Shown: positions 33,892-44,506 of the stretch, one piece after another
How positions within the stretch are numbered: position 1 is the stretch's first letter
How the letters are laid out: each line of letters starts with the position of its first letter
Assembly: GCA_022036555.1 (NCBI GenBank)
Contig: CM039123.1
Coordinates: forward strand, 10,727,217-10,791,216
From: Microstegium vimineum
Lineage: Eukaryota > Streptophyta > Magnoliopsida > Poales > Poaceae
Direction: 5' to 3'
DNA: 64,000 nucleotides
Notes under the pieces: generated by a model
The model's database searches: none
What the model saw: the letters and a program-made list of their open reading frames with translations, nothing else
Told to the model about the DNA's origin: nothing
Position numbers and translations under genes: made by a program

Positions 33892-34140
33892 TGTTTATTA
33901 TAGTTCTTGAAATTAAACTTGAAAAACATTATGTATCCTTATTATACATAATTTGACTTCGAATACAAATATGGATATATAATATATGAAGATAAATTGG
34001 CTACTTTGAATTCAGTTTTTTATTTGGATATCAACTGAAAATCAACATATTGAGATTTAAAATATAAACGTAAAAGCTCTTGAAAGTTGAAACATAATAT
34101 CAAGGAATATTATCTTAACATGTTATCTTCACGTAAAAGG
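33892..34140. repeat. Tandem unit A, second part
   Basis: This resumes unit A after the retrotransposon: TTATTATAGTTCTTGAAATTAAACTTG, GAAGATAAATTGGCTACTTTG and TGTTATCTTCACGTAAAAGG all recur in unit B at about 34481-34728. Confidence 0.8.
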
Positions 34141-34733
34141 ATTGCTGTGGTACCTCCAACTAACTATGAGCTATTCATTTTCTTAGATCGATCGGTTATA
34201 ATAACCTATTACCTCACAGGAGGTAATATGTGAAATATATATTTATTTGATTTTTTATTTTGTAAAGTATGATATATAAGGAAAGTTTAAGACATAGAAA
34301 TATTTTTTCTAGATTTGATTGATACATGTGTGATCGGTAAATTCTTTTTATTTGGAAACTTTTAGACTTGGATATATGATTACGATATAAATATTTTTCT
34401 ACCACATGTTACCGTGCTTGCATGTTTTTTTTTTGACAAGAACTACCGTGTCTTACATGCATGTTACCACATAAATTTTTATTATAGTTCTTGAAATTGA
34501 ACTTGAAAAACATTTTTTATCCTTATTATATATAATTCGACTTTGAATACAAATATGGATATATAATATATGAAGATAAATTGGCTACTTTGAATTCAGT
34601 TTTTTATTTGGATACTAACTGAAAATCAACATATTGAGATTTAAAATATAAACATAAAAACTCTTGAAAGTTGAAACATAATATGAATATCAATGAATAT
34701 TATCTTAACATGTTATCTTCACGTAAAAGGAAG
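34141..34733. repeat. Tandem unit B (intact copy, about 0.6 kb)
   Basis: This is the complete second copy of unit A, from TTGCTGTGGTACCTCC to ATCTTCACGTAAAAGGA. It includes a TTACATGCATGTTACCACATAAAT portion lost from unit A. Its middle, ATAAATTTTTATTATAGTT, shows what the retrotransposon target looked like. AT-rich and non-coding. Confidence 0.8.
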
Positions 34734-35120
34734 GAAGCAAACAGCCAACGTGACTACCGTGATATCTTCACGTAAATGGAAAGACGCAAGCAACCACTCT
34801 ACGTGACTGAGGTCACCGTGATTTTGGGATTTGGCAGGATTATTTTTTGCTATGTCAATTAATTAATTAGTCTAAATAATTTAAAAATTAAGGGCTTAGA
34901 TTTATTTAAGATATTACCTCCTAGTAAGTAAAATATGTACCATAACATTGCCCTATATAATTTACAAGAACAAAAGTTTAGTCATTAGAAAGTACTTCTA
35001 AATACAAATATAATGTAACTACTTTTGTAATACAAACTTTTAATATAATTAAACTAATTATTAGTCAAAGATAATAAAGTTTGAATTTTGAAATACGTGC
35101 AGGCCTTATATTCGAACATA
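34734..35120. other. AT-rich intergenic DNA
   Basis: A short decayed extension of the tandem repeat (ATCTTCACGTAAATGGA) is followed by AT-rich sequence with no gene recognised. Confidence 0.4.
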
Positions 35121-35354
35121 CTCCCTTCATCCCTAAATATTTATCGTTTGCGTTTCCCAAAAAATATCTTTGACTAAATATATTTAAAAAATATTAATAT
35201 TTATACTACATAATTAGTATCATTAGAAATATCTTTAAATCTAAATGTTTAGTAAATTTATTTAGAGATGCAAATCTTACATGTATTTTGTACAAATTGA
35301 GTCAAACTTGTGGCACGGACATCAACAACAACAGTTATTTAAGGAGGAAGAGAG
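35121..35354. mobile_element. Stowaway-like MITE
   Basis: Ends CTCCCTTCATCCCTAAATA and TATTTAAGGAGGAAGAGAG form the expected inverted repeat, with TA at 35119-35120 and 35355-35356. AT-rich, non-coding, 234 bp. Confidence 0.65.
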
Positions 35355-35384
35355 TATATAGAGAGTACACTCAAGCGGTGTCAT

Positions 35385-35633
35385 TGGACAGCGAACCGGT
35401 GGAGACGTTGTGCCCTAGAAGCACAAGACAATTGTTTTCTATGCGACCAAGAGCCAGAATCCATTGACCATATCATCGTGGGTTGTCCAACTCTTTGGTA
35501 GTGCATTCGATCAGCCCTCCAGGAAACCCAACTAGCGCAGGCCAACTCTAGTGGACAATTGGAGAGAGCAGTGGACTAGACAGTGTCGCCAAGGTGTTGT
35601 TCCATCCTTGCGCTTATTGCTTGGGAACTTTTA
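35385..35633 (+). pseudogene. LINE polyprotein C-terminus (zf-RVT) remnant
   Basis: One frame gives WTANRWRRCALEAQ, then CFLCDQEPESIDHIIVGCP, the C-x2-C..H..C reverse-transcriptase zinc-binding signature of plant L1 elements. A stop follows at TLW*CIRSALQET. The same family left remnants at 19186-19400 and 39840-40305. Only this tail survives, as expected after 5' truncation and decay. Confidence 0.7.
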
Positions 35634-35761
35634 GGTTTTGTTTGGATGTGAATATGTCTTTCTCAAACCACATGTGTTGTAGTATATTTAAATTAATATA
35701 TACTCTAATCTACTTTAATCCATGTGGTTTTTAGTAGATACATACACATCCAAATAAGGCC
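35634..35761. mobile_element. Short MITE with GGTTTTGTTTGGATGTG ends
   Basis: Ends GGTTTTGTTTGGATGTG and CACATCCAAATAAGGCC are inverted repeats with TTA on both sides (35631-35633 and 35762-35764). This fits a Tourist-like element of 128 bp inserted at the end of the LINE remnant. Confidence 0.7.
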
Positions 35762-35877
35762 TTAGTATGAAAGAAATAGGAAGTGCTTTCGCAGAGCAAG
35801 CACCCAAGTGGCTGAATTACTCAACCTGATCAAGTACGAGGCATAGCTGTTGGTGCAAGCCCACGCGAAGAGTATAA

Positions 35878-36011
35878 GGGGCTGTTTGGTTGGTGCCCTT
35901 CCAGGCAACATCACCTTCAGGCATGCATCTCAACCCCAGAGGATAGAAATCCAACGTTTGGGAGACTTGTCTGGGCCAGGAGCTGTCTGGCAGGAAGAAA
36001 CCAAACAACCC
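35878..36011. mobile_element. Short MITE with GGGGCTGTTTGGTT ends
   Basis: Ends GGGGCTGTTTGGTT and AACCAAACAACCC form an inverted repeat flanked by TAA (35875-35877 and 36012-36014), a PIF/Harbinger-type signature. 134 bp, non-coding. Confidence 0.7.
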
Positions 36012-36296
36012 TAAGTTGTTTGCTTCTGCCAGTAGTATATTAGGCAAATGTATCCTTGGGTGGGCTTATGCTTGCTGCAAATCTTTAAGACGTCACCACT
36101 GAACATGTATATAACTTTCTCCAATCTCAGTAAAAACACGCAAGTCTTTTGAGTGATGGAGAAAAAAAAAAACAGACGTGTGCATGTTCGTTTGTGAAGG
36201 TAATATTTGCTGTGCCTGACCATAAGAGGATGAACCAACACAAGTTAAACAGCTCTGGCATATAGAAATAATTGTAAATTATTAAATTATTTCGAA

Positions 36297-37203
36297 TAAA
36301 ATTCACCTCCGGTCCCCAAAGTTGGTCAACAGTGTCATCCAGGTCGTTAAACTTACAAAGTGCTAACTGTGAGTCTCTAAACTTGATCGATGATGTCATC
36401 TAGGTCCCTAAACTTATAAGCTAATCATCACAGGTCCCTAAATTTGGTCGGTAGTGTCATCTAGGTCCATAAACTTGGTTTTAAATCTCATTTAGGTCCA
36501 AATAGGACAATCTATATCAAAAATAATTCATAACTTTTGCATATAAACTCGAATGAAGACAAACTTTATATCAAACTTGAAGCGCTCGATGCGATCTACA
36601 ACTTTCTAGTAGAATTTAGAACATTTAGAGTCCCAAAATATTGTTGTATGTTTACGGATTTTGAATTTTGAAATTAAAATTATCAAACAACCTTGAACAA
36701 TAACATGATCTATATGAAAGTTATAGTTACCAATACGATCTACAACTTTGTAGTTAAAAAGTTTTTTAGTCATTTAGTATTCCAAAATATTATTGTAAGT
36801 TTACATATTTTGAAAATTTGAAATTTAAATTCCCAATATTGTTTAAAATAAAAAAATCAACTCCAAAGTCGTAGATCACATCAAGGGCTACAATTTTAAT
36901 ATAAAATTTGTCTTTTTCAAGTTCATATATAAAAGTTATGAATTATTTTTATATAGATTGTCTTATTTGACCAAGATGAGACTTTTTTTAAAAAAAATGA
37001 CGCAGATGGGACTTAAAACTAAGTTTAAGTACCTAGATGACACTACCGATTAAGATTACGGATCCGTGATGATCACCTTGGAAGTTCAGGGACCTAGATG
37101 ACATCGTCAGTCAAGTTTAGAGACTCATAGTTAGCACTTTATAAGTTTACGGACTTGGATGACACCGTCGGCCAACTTTAGGAACCGGCGCAGAATTTTA
37201 CTC
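36297..37203. mobile_element. 0.9-kb inverted-repeat (foldback-like) element
   Basis: The left arm (TAAAATTCACCTCCGGTCCC, AAAGTTGGTC, GTCTCTAAACTTGA, TCATCTAGGTCCCTAAACTT) is mirrored by the right arm, which ends GGAACCGGCGCAGAATTTTA. The arms are long (roughly 300 bases or more) and meet in an AT-rich centre. The phrase TCATCTAGGTCCCTAAACTT itself repeats three times in the left arm. A partial second right arm lies at 38262-38385. No transposase is encoded. Confidence 0.7.
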
Positions 37204-37499
37204 ATTATTTTTTGTGGCAACAAATATCAGATTTTGTCTTATTATGGTTTTGTCTAACGGATTTTTTTTCTCGGAAATAAAAATTACAGATTATATCTAA
37301 AAAATTGTAATAAATAAAAACTGCACTTTTAGCACAAAATATGTATAATAACCATCGTCGAAAAAAACTAAAACTAAAATTCAGGCACCTAAAAATTTAG
37401 CAAATCTCTATTTTACCAGCGAATTAAAATTAAATTGGAGACGCACCTTTTGCAACCTGTGCAAACGTTTATCTCGAATATCTGGCCATGAAGTCCGTG
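37204..37499. other. AT-rich intergenic DNA
   Basis: AT-rich sequence with no gene or repeat boundary recognised. Confidence 0.4.
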
Positions 37500-38261
37500 G
37501 ACGCATGCACATGACACGGCGTCGTGCCCTCGGGGCTCGATCGGGCGCTGATCGAGGCTAGCCCATCCAACCCGAGTGACGGAGTAAGCGGGCGAACGGC
37601 CGGCCGCCGCTCGCGACGCCGCGGTGCCGCACGCCGCAGAGAATCTGTCAGGCTCCGGCCAACCGATGGAGCGCCCTCCTCCATTGCCACGCGGCCGGCT
37701 TCAGCAGCCCGGCCCGAGCCGCCGAGCGTATGTCTTCGCGTACGGCGGGCGCAACGCACGACGACTCCGCGTAACACGTGTAGGCGCGCGCGGACTGCAC
37801 GAGCGGATCCGATCGAAGCCGGCGCGGACCATTGCGCGTGACAACCACGCGTTTGTCGCCTCTGCACAAGCCCTTGGTTTGATCGCCGCCGCAGTTTGGT
37901 TTAGTACCATACCGGAGCATTTCGGTGGACGCGACCAGCGTAAGGACGTGCCCGTCTTGCTACTCCTCGCCGGGCCTCGTAGCGGTGGCCCACATCATCC
38001 CAAGCTTGGGGGCAAAGGTGCGCTGGCTCGGCGGAGCGGGGCAGAGCAATGCTGACTGGAAACGACATCCTCGGCTCACTGCATTGGTTCTCCGGTGTGA
38101 CGGTCACGGATCGTAAATCCGGACGAGCTCTGTACGCGGAGGGGTGGCTTGCTCCGTCCCTGGCTTCTGCTCTGCTCTTCATCGAACCCACCACCTTTTG
38201 CTACTCTACTCTAGTCACAAGTGCGTTGAGCACACTGCTGAGCTGTTCGAAACACTTTCTA
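37500..38261. other. GC-rich island of unknown nature
   Basis: A sharp rise in GC content separates this block from AT-rich DNA on both sides. Several overlapping open frames in different phases (for example 37524-37841 plus and 37469-37867 minus) are rich in Arg, Ala and Pro, as GC composition alone would give. None has a motif I recognise. It lies between the full inverted-repeat element and a partial copy of its right arm, so it may be captured host DNA. Confidence 0.4.
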
Positions 38262-38385
38262 GAGAGCTACGATGATCACCTTAAAAGTTCAGAGATATAG
38301 ATAACATCATCACCAAATTTAGTGATTTAGAAATTTAGATAACACTATCGGCTAAGTTGAGGAACCACAAGTAAATTTCGCTCTA
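38262..38385. repeat. Partial second copy of the inverted-repeat element right arm
   Basis: ACGATGATCACCTTAAAAGTTCAGAG corresponds to GTGATGATCACCTTGGAAGTTCAGGG at about 37066. The match continues through TAACACTATCGGCTAAGTTGAGGAACC against GACACCGTCGGCCAACTTTAGGAACC. Confidence 0.65.
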
Positions 38386-39028
38386 TACTTTTTTAGTTTG
38401 GGTGTGAGTTTTATTTCAATTGGCGTGAATTGATTATATATATAACTAGGATTGGTCAGAATTACTTGAATATTTATTGATTTTTTCTATTTTTTTAAGT
38501 TTTATTTGGTTCTTCTTTGAAATTTTCCAAGTTTAGTGATTATTTTTGTTTATTTAACATTTTTTATATTATTTGGATTTTTTTTATTTAATATGAATTC
38601 AATGATCATGTCAATCGAGTGTTGGATGGGTTAAAAACACACGATTTTCGTTGCAGTTCCGATCGGGTGTTGGGGGCCTCCAACGCTCGAGTGTATGTAA
38701 CCTCTCTATATACAATTGATGTAAACTAATTGTTTATAAATGGGAAGGCTAGAATTACTCAAACAGTTATCTTTTTTTTTGTATGTTTTATTTGGTTCAC
38801 TTTGAAATCTTCTAGCTTGGTTTCCATGGAAATAACCTGATTGTTTTTCTGCATTTTTTATTTGTTGTTTACATGTTTTATTTGCTTTTCCTCCGAATTA
38901 CACTTCATAGTAATTATTTGGTATTTTTTATTTATTATTTGATATATTTTGTTTGTATAATCGTTAGACCTGGGATCGAGTGGTTATAGCCAATCGAGTG
39001 TTTGGCTAGGATCCGACGTTGATTATTA
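38386..39028. other. AT-rich intergenic DNA
   Basis: Low-GC sequence with several diverged TTTTTTATTTGG-type phrases (about 38500-38590, 38770-38815 and 38850-38945), suggesting an old internal duplication. No gene. Confidence 0.4.
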
Positions 39029-39261
39029 CTCCCTCTGTTTTAAATTATATTTTTTTTACTTTTTTGACACCAAATTTGAGTACTTATTTTATTAAAAAAA
39101 TTGTGCAAATATAATCAAATTTAAGTCATTTTTTAGATTAATTATTAAATAAACAAATCATAACAAAAAGAAGTGATGTTTTGCATAAAATTTTAAATAA
39201 GACGAATAGTCAAATTTAAAATTAAAAAAATTAAACGAACTATAATCTAGAATGAAAGCAC
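39029..39261. mobile_element. Diverged Stowaway-like MITE
   Basis: The left end CTCCCTCTGTTTTAAATTATA and the right end ACTATAATCTAGAATGAAAGC are partly inverted copies, with TA at 39027-39028 and 39262-39263. The interior has the usual Stowaway phrases (GACACCAAATTTGAG). Confidence 0.5.
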
Positions 39262-39346
39262 TATTGTTTGATGCAATCAAGTGTTTGAAGGAGACCTGAC
39301 ACTCAGGCGTCAGATGGCCTTGGAACATCCGAACGTCTAGTAGATA

Positions 39347-39574
39347 TTCCCTCCGTTCTAAATTATCTGTCTTTCTGAAAAATAATTTAGATTAATTTTA
39401 TATAGAATATTATTAATAGTTATGATACATAATTGATACCATTAGATAGATATTTTGATTTATTTTTTTCTAATTATTTATTTAGAGACACAAATGTTGC
39501 ACATATTTTATATAAATTCAGTCAAAATTGTGACACGAAAACTCAAAACGACAATTAATTTGGGACGGAGAGAA
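39347..39574. mobile_element. Stowaway-like MITE
   Basis: Ends TTCCCTCCGTTCTAAATTA and TAATTTGGGACGGAGAGAA are inverted repeats. TA flanks both sides (39345-39346 and 39575-39576). Non-coding. Confidence 0.7.
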
Positions 39575-39839
39575 TAGACCAATTCTTTAGGGCCACATAT
39601 CAACCTTGACTTGTCACTTAAATTTAGGGTCTATTTGATCAACATTGCTAACTATTCACATTATCTAGGAGAAATCCTATACGGAAAATTTATGTTTCAT
39701 AGCCTGAGTAAAAAAAAAATTCATGAATATGCACGAGTGTATGTATCTTTGTATTATGAGAATAGAATGTATGTATAAGAATGTCGAATTCGGCTAAACA
39801 CAAATATAAAGGACTACATGATGGAAATTAACATCCTAT

Positions 39840-40305
39840 ATCCCATCAGCACGCGCCGCCTGCACTAGCCTTGCTGTGCTAAACTCCTTAATAAACCTTG
39901 GGTACCTGCTTCGATCCAGCGATCAACCTCTATCTTAATTAGCTGCAACATTTCAACAACAGGGTTGGACGCGTTCCTGAAGCACCTCGCATTGCGGTCT
40001 TTCCACAGATGCCATGCATGAAACCAGCGCGAAGAGTGTGTCGATCCCTTTCCTACTATCTCCGGTTACCGTTGAGCGAATATGTCGCCACCAACACAGC
40101 ACAGTGACAACGGTCTGCGGCAGCTAGAAGTCCAGCGCGTAGAGCAATAGAAACCATATCTCCCTCGAGTACGAGCAAGTTACGTTGATGCGATCAATCG
40201 ATTCCGGCTCTTAGTCGCAGAGATAACATTGATCCTGGGTCTCCAAGCCATGCCGCCAGCGCCTATCTGCGGTCCAATGTCATCAACGCAGTGCAACCAA
40301 ATCTA
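39840..40305 (-). pseudogene. LINE polyprotein C-terminus remnant (minus strand)
   Basis: On the minus strand, broken frames give CYLCD*EPESIDRINVTCSYSREIW, a zf-RVT signature. Downstream comes FHAWHLWKDRNARCFRN followed by VVEMLQLIKIEVDRWIEAG, the typical end of a plant L1 polyprotein. A stop replaces a residue in the zinc motif. Same family as 35385-35633, opposite orientation. Confidence 0.7.
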
Positions 40306-40325
40306 GAGAGAAACTTGGTAATGTA

Positions 40326-40529
40326 CTCCCTCTATACTTAAAAAAATTTGTCGTTTTAAAAAACGGTGCGGTCTCCAAAGTGTAAGTTTGACCACTTATT
40401 TTTAGAAAAATATTTATTATGTATTGATATGATTTTTATATTTTCAAACTCAACAAAGGTTATTCGTGATTTATATTCTCAATGTTTAACTAAAATTTTG
40501 TCCTAAAAGTTTTTTGAGTATGGAGGGAG
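40326..40529. mobile_element. Stowaway-like MITE (204 bp)
   Basis: Ends CTCCCTCTATACTTAAAAAA and TTTTTTGAGTATGGAGGGAG are near-perfect inverted repeats, flanked by TA at 40324-40325 and 40530-40531. AT-rich interior. Confidence 0.85.
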
Positions 40530-40692
40530 TATATGACACCAAATACAGATGAGAAATTCAATAATACTTGTTTCATAATATAAACATTGGTATATTGGTA
40601 TACATTTAGTCAAACTTCAGATAAACTTAAGACAAAACTAAAACACTAAGTTTTTCTTATAGAGGTAGTAATAGCTAATTGTTAGCTGGGTA

Positions 40693-40945
40693 CTACCTCT
40701 GTTATCTTTTATAAGACACATATGTACATATCAATAGCCAAACTTTCAAATCTTTGATCAATAATTTATCTGATAATTTTTAATTATTATAACATAAACT
40801 TGATATGTTAGATTTGTAATTAGTACTATCCAATTATTATAAATTTATAAGTATAAACAATATAATATAAAATAAATAAATGGTCAAAGTATAAATTAAA
40901 AGACCTTATCATACATATGCAACCGTGTCTTATAAAAGATAATTA
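40693..40945. mobile_element. Possible MITE with TTATCTTTTATAAGACAC ends
   Basis: GTTATCTTTTATAAGACAC near 40700 is mirrored by GTGTCTTATAAAAGATAAT near 40925. The interior is AT-rich. A target duplication could not be fixed. Confidence 0.5.
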
Positions 40946-41462
40946 GTTAAGACATTAATTAATTTTTTGGCTAATTTTTAGCAGCTAAATATTATTTTTT
41001 ATAGAAAAAAGCTAACTATTAGTTGTAGGGATTCATATAAGTCCTTTGAAAAGTATTCATCAAGAATTAAACATTTGAATCGACCAGCGAGACCTTTGTT
41101 GTTTACTGGTCTTGTTGCGGTGTTGCTACAAGAAGCCTCCAGGCAGAGCTGGATTCGCCACGAGAGCAAGCTCCAAGACTTTGGTTTATTTACGGGTCAC
41201 CTTTATTGGACCTGAACCTTTGCCATGTATCGAAACCCCAATGAGTACAATGTTGATCACAAACAGACAGAAATACAGAGTGACCGGGTCAGCGGGGTGT
41301 GTGAAATTAAAGTATACTTGGATGATCTGTCTGCATTCCGACTCCTTTGCAGCAATGTTTTCCCAGCGGAGGCATTGGATCGTATCATCGTAAGGCAGTA
41401 AGGCTGCCGGCTGTTGAATGGGTCGATGAACTTGGAGCAATCCAGCATTCAGCAAGCTGTAC

Positions 41463-41472
41463 TATATATATA
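41463..41472 (+). promoter_or_regulatory. TATA box of BSP-3
   Basis: TATATATATA lies 46-55 bases before the BSP-3 start codon. The leader would therefore be short. Sequence at 40946-41462 otherwise has no recognised gene; an open frame at 41112-41393 has no known motif. Confidence 0.65.
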
Positions 41473-41517
41473 CACCAACAATGGCTGGCATTAACTATCT
41501 ACAGCAATAGCACAAAG

Positions 41518-42279
41518 ATGAAGCTTCACATAGCCGCAGCCGCGTCCCTCTTGCTTGCCATGGCCATGACCATGACCATGACCACCGGCGCCGTCACGTT
41601 TAACGCGTCGAACACGGCGAAAGGCACCATCGGCGGCCTGCAGTTCGACATGGCCGTGGGCGTCGACTACGCGAACCAGGTGCTGTCCAATGCCTCCGCC
41701 TTCATCTGGAGCACCTTCAACCAGACCAGCCCCGGCGACCGCAAGCCCGTCGACGCCATCACCCTCGTCGTCGCCAACGTCAGCGGCGCCGCAGCCTTCA
41801 CCGCCGACGACGTCATCACCCTCAGCGCCCCGTACATCGGTAACTACGGCGACAGCTTGAAAGCAGAGGTTGATGAGATCATCAGAGATGCAGTGTGTTT
41901 CGACCAACTTTGGGGATCAGGCAACTGACTGAAAGTTTTGTAGGTGACCGGCGTGCTGTTCCACGAGGTAACGCACGTGTGGCAGTGGGACGGGCAGGGG
42001 CACGCGGACGGTGGCCTCATCGAGGGCATCGCCGACTTTGTGCGGCTGAAGGCGGGGTACGCGCCGGCGCACTGGGTCCATCCAGGGCAGGGAGACCGGT
42101 GGAATCAGGGGTACGATGCGACGGCGAGGTTCCTGGACTACTGCGACTCGGTGAAGCCGGGCTTCGTCGCGCTGCTCAACGCCAAGATGAAAGGCGGGTA
42201 CTCCGACGATTTCTTCGCGCAGATTCTCGGGAAGAATGTGCAGCAGCTGTGGCAGGATTACAAGGCCAACTACGCGTGA
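41518..42279 (+). CDS. BSP-3: PR-17 / plant basic secretory protein, HExxH metallopeptidase-like
   Basis: Plus-strand exons are 41518-41868 and 41944-42279, about 228 residues. The 75-base intron (GT..TAG) is phase 0 at the same codon as in the other two copies. The signal peptide holds a small Met-Thr repeat (AMAMTMTMTTG) encoded by tandem ATGACC units. The mature part has GAVTFNASNTAKG, zinc motif H124-EVT-H128 with WQWDG, EGIADF and GDRWNQGYDATARFLDYC. It lacks the C-terminal Gly-Gly of BSP-1 and BSP-2. It has more N-x-S/T glycosylation sites (NAS twice, NQT, NVS) and is the most diverged of the three, in opposite orientation. Start is the Met beginning the hydrophobic leader. The gene looks intact and secreted. 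Confidence 0.93.
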
Positions 42280-43894
42280 AAATTGTGGGGTACGTGAAGC
42301 GCGCGTAGTAGATCATCATCAGCACACAAAACTAGTGCGTGTTGGCTGCCAATGAACGAGGACTCAGAGTTAGCTATGCGATCAAGGTTTTGTGTGGGTG
42401 TGTGTGAGAGGGAGAGGGGAAAACATGCGTGTCATGTCACTAGGTGTTGTCAAAGGTTATTTTCGAAAATAGTTTTTTTAAACGAATTAATTCTAAAATA
42501 TTAATTTATTTGTTCTCAATTATAAGTGGTCTTAACTTTTCCGTATACATAATTTTAAGTATGCCTCTAGATTTTAGTTGTGTCTGACAGCTTGTGTATT
42601 AGAAGACCAGGATAACTTGTAATTTTAATTGCACGTAGTTAAACAAAATGAAATAGAAATAATCCATTTGATGCTATTGCCGCCAAGGCACCACGGCTGT
42701 CGATGTCCATCTTGCGCTTTGCGCTTGTCGATATTTCAAGTGTCAGCCACCACGGCTGGTTGTTCGGTCTCCTGGTCTCTCGGTCCACACCTCATGTCCA
42801 TCCTTCATCACTCACATTCCTTCAACATGACACGTCTCTAATTAACCTTCACCTTGTCGTCGATAACCACCTCTGACTTTCACACGTGTGCATCACGAGC
42901 CGAGAGACATGTTGTACGACACAACTTATGCTATGATTAGTTCGTCAACTCAACCCAAAACACTAATCACATTGACAATCACTCATCACAACGAGAGACC
43001 ATATAGTACATATAGACCCTATGTACATATATCTATCGATCCGCGTACCTGAAACGGTGATTACAGCTATAGTGCACATAAGGGGCAATTATGGGTCTTA
43101 TCTCTCCAGTCACATGCAAGGAATGGCTGCGCGAGCCGGCCTGTGTCGCCAAAAGCCACATTCTTCCACAATTTGTGGACTAGAGGTATGCCCTTCCAGA
43201 AACTTGTAAAATGTTCTTTTCACAAAATAAGCTAAGACAACAACTATATATGGATCTATCTGATTTACTTTCTCTTTTTCGTTTAAAATGTTCTGTGTTT
43301 GCAGGGATGATTAAGCAGGCCGTGTCTGACTTGTTGGAACCACTCCAACCTTCCCTCGCTAAATGCTCTGATTGTAATAATGCAACTGAGAGTGGATCGC
43401 CTCATGGTGTTCTTTGAAGTTATGCTCACATTGCATGCCTCAGGGCTTCATTTAGCATGCCGTCGCCGACTCTGGCATGCAATAGGGTGCCATTAACATT
43501 CTCAATCCTCCCGCGCAGTTCACTTTGGATGATGCGAGGTACCAAGTTGAGGACGACACGCTTTGTATGTGACATATGGTCCTCCAAGTCGAGGATGAAG
43601 AAAATCAAAGGACGAGACTGCGTGACATCTTCGTTCTCCGAAGTGTCCTACCAGTGGCTGACATTTGGAGTTGGAAGTCTTTCCCGAAAAGATATATGAC
43701 ACTGTTCGCTTGAACTACTCTCGGCTTTTTTTCTCTCATAGAACACTATTTATGTTTAGAATTGGCGCCCCACTATTGTTTTCTCGTCTCATGTTGTGAT
43801 AATAGAAGATTGCACAGAACAACATCTGTTTTGAGCTTTGCTAGTGGTGTGTTGACCCCTTTCTACCTTGTGTTTTACGTGGTTGCGTCGAGCC
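42280..43894. other. Intergenic DNA downstream of BSP-3
   Basis: This holds the BSP-3 3' flank and then sequence without a recognised gene. Short open frames at 42629-42841, 43021-43209 and 43426-43699 overlap each other on both strands and carry no motif I know. Confidence 0.4.
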
Positions 43895-43902
43895 GTTGCC
43901 CA

Positions 43903-44068
43903 CAGGGGCGGAGACAAGGGGGGGTGGGCAGGGGCCAGACCCCCCCCTATGCAAGTAAAATTTACATTGAAAATTTTAAAATTTAAATAAAATTAAAAAA
44001 TCTAACACTAACCCCCCCCCCCCCCCCCCCTAACATTCAAAAAATTGAATTTTCTAGCTCCGCCCCTA
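43903..44068. mobile_element. hAT-type MITE, 166 bp, with a poly-C tract
   Basis: The left end CAGGGGCGGAG and the right end CTCCGCCCCTA are inverted repeats. The eight-base flanks GTTGCCCA (43895-43902) and GTTGCTCA (44069-44076) match at seven of eight positions, as expected for a hAT target duplication. The interior holds a run of about 18 C at about 44012-44030 and no gene. Confidence 0.85.
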
Positions 44069-44344
44069 GTTGCTCATGTCTTTGGAGACCAAGTTTTAGA
44101 AGTTTTGCTCTTCACAAACCTTTTTGGCTTTGTTAACTTTTAGTCATTTGGAGATTTTTTTTCATTAGCTTAAGCTGAAATGTTTTTGTATTGACAATGC
44201 ATTCATCAAGTGGGAGATTGCAAACATATGGTTGATGAGTGTGCCCATGTAATTCAGTTTTATGATGAGTGTATTGTCAATATGAAGCTATTTTAAGTTG
44301 AGCATGTTCAAACTAATCTACTGCGAATGCAGAGTTTAAAAAGA

Positions 44345-44506
44345 TGACTAATCTACTGCGGGCCACTTAAGGCAACCGTCTCGACTAACAGACATTAACT
44401 GAGGAGGCTCGGTTACATTGCCCACCTCGATTGTTGTTAGGTCGGCTGCGCTAACATGATTAACTCAGACAGGCCGGTCAAACCACCTTGGACTTTTGTA
44501 GTAGTG
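44345..44506. mobile_element. CACTA transposon terminus
   Basis: The sequence ends GACTTTTGTAGTAGTG, whose inverse CACTACTACAAAAG is a typical CACTA-family terminal repeat. Upstream are GC-rich subterminal phrases (CCTCGATTGTTGTTAGGTCGG, CAGGCCGGTCAAACC). The opposite end was not found nearby, so it is a fragment. Confidence 0.55.

Noticed and set aside
37469..37867. Arg-rich protein in the GC island
   Set aside because: Open frames overlap on both strands in several phases with no motif, as GC composition alone produces.
41895..42308. Open frame of 137 codons over BSP-3 exon 2
   Set aside because: It is out of frame with the zinc-motif exon and has Arg/Gly-rich composition; the spliced BSP frame explains the conservation.
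43426..43702. Overlapping open frames on both strands downstream of BSP-3
   Set aside because: No domain or transposase motif could be seen, and no exon structure links them.
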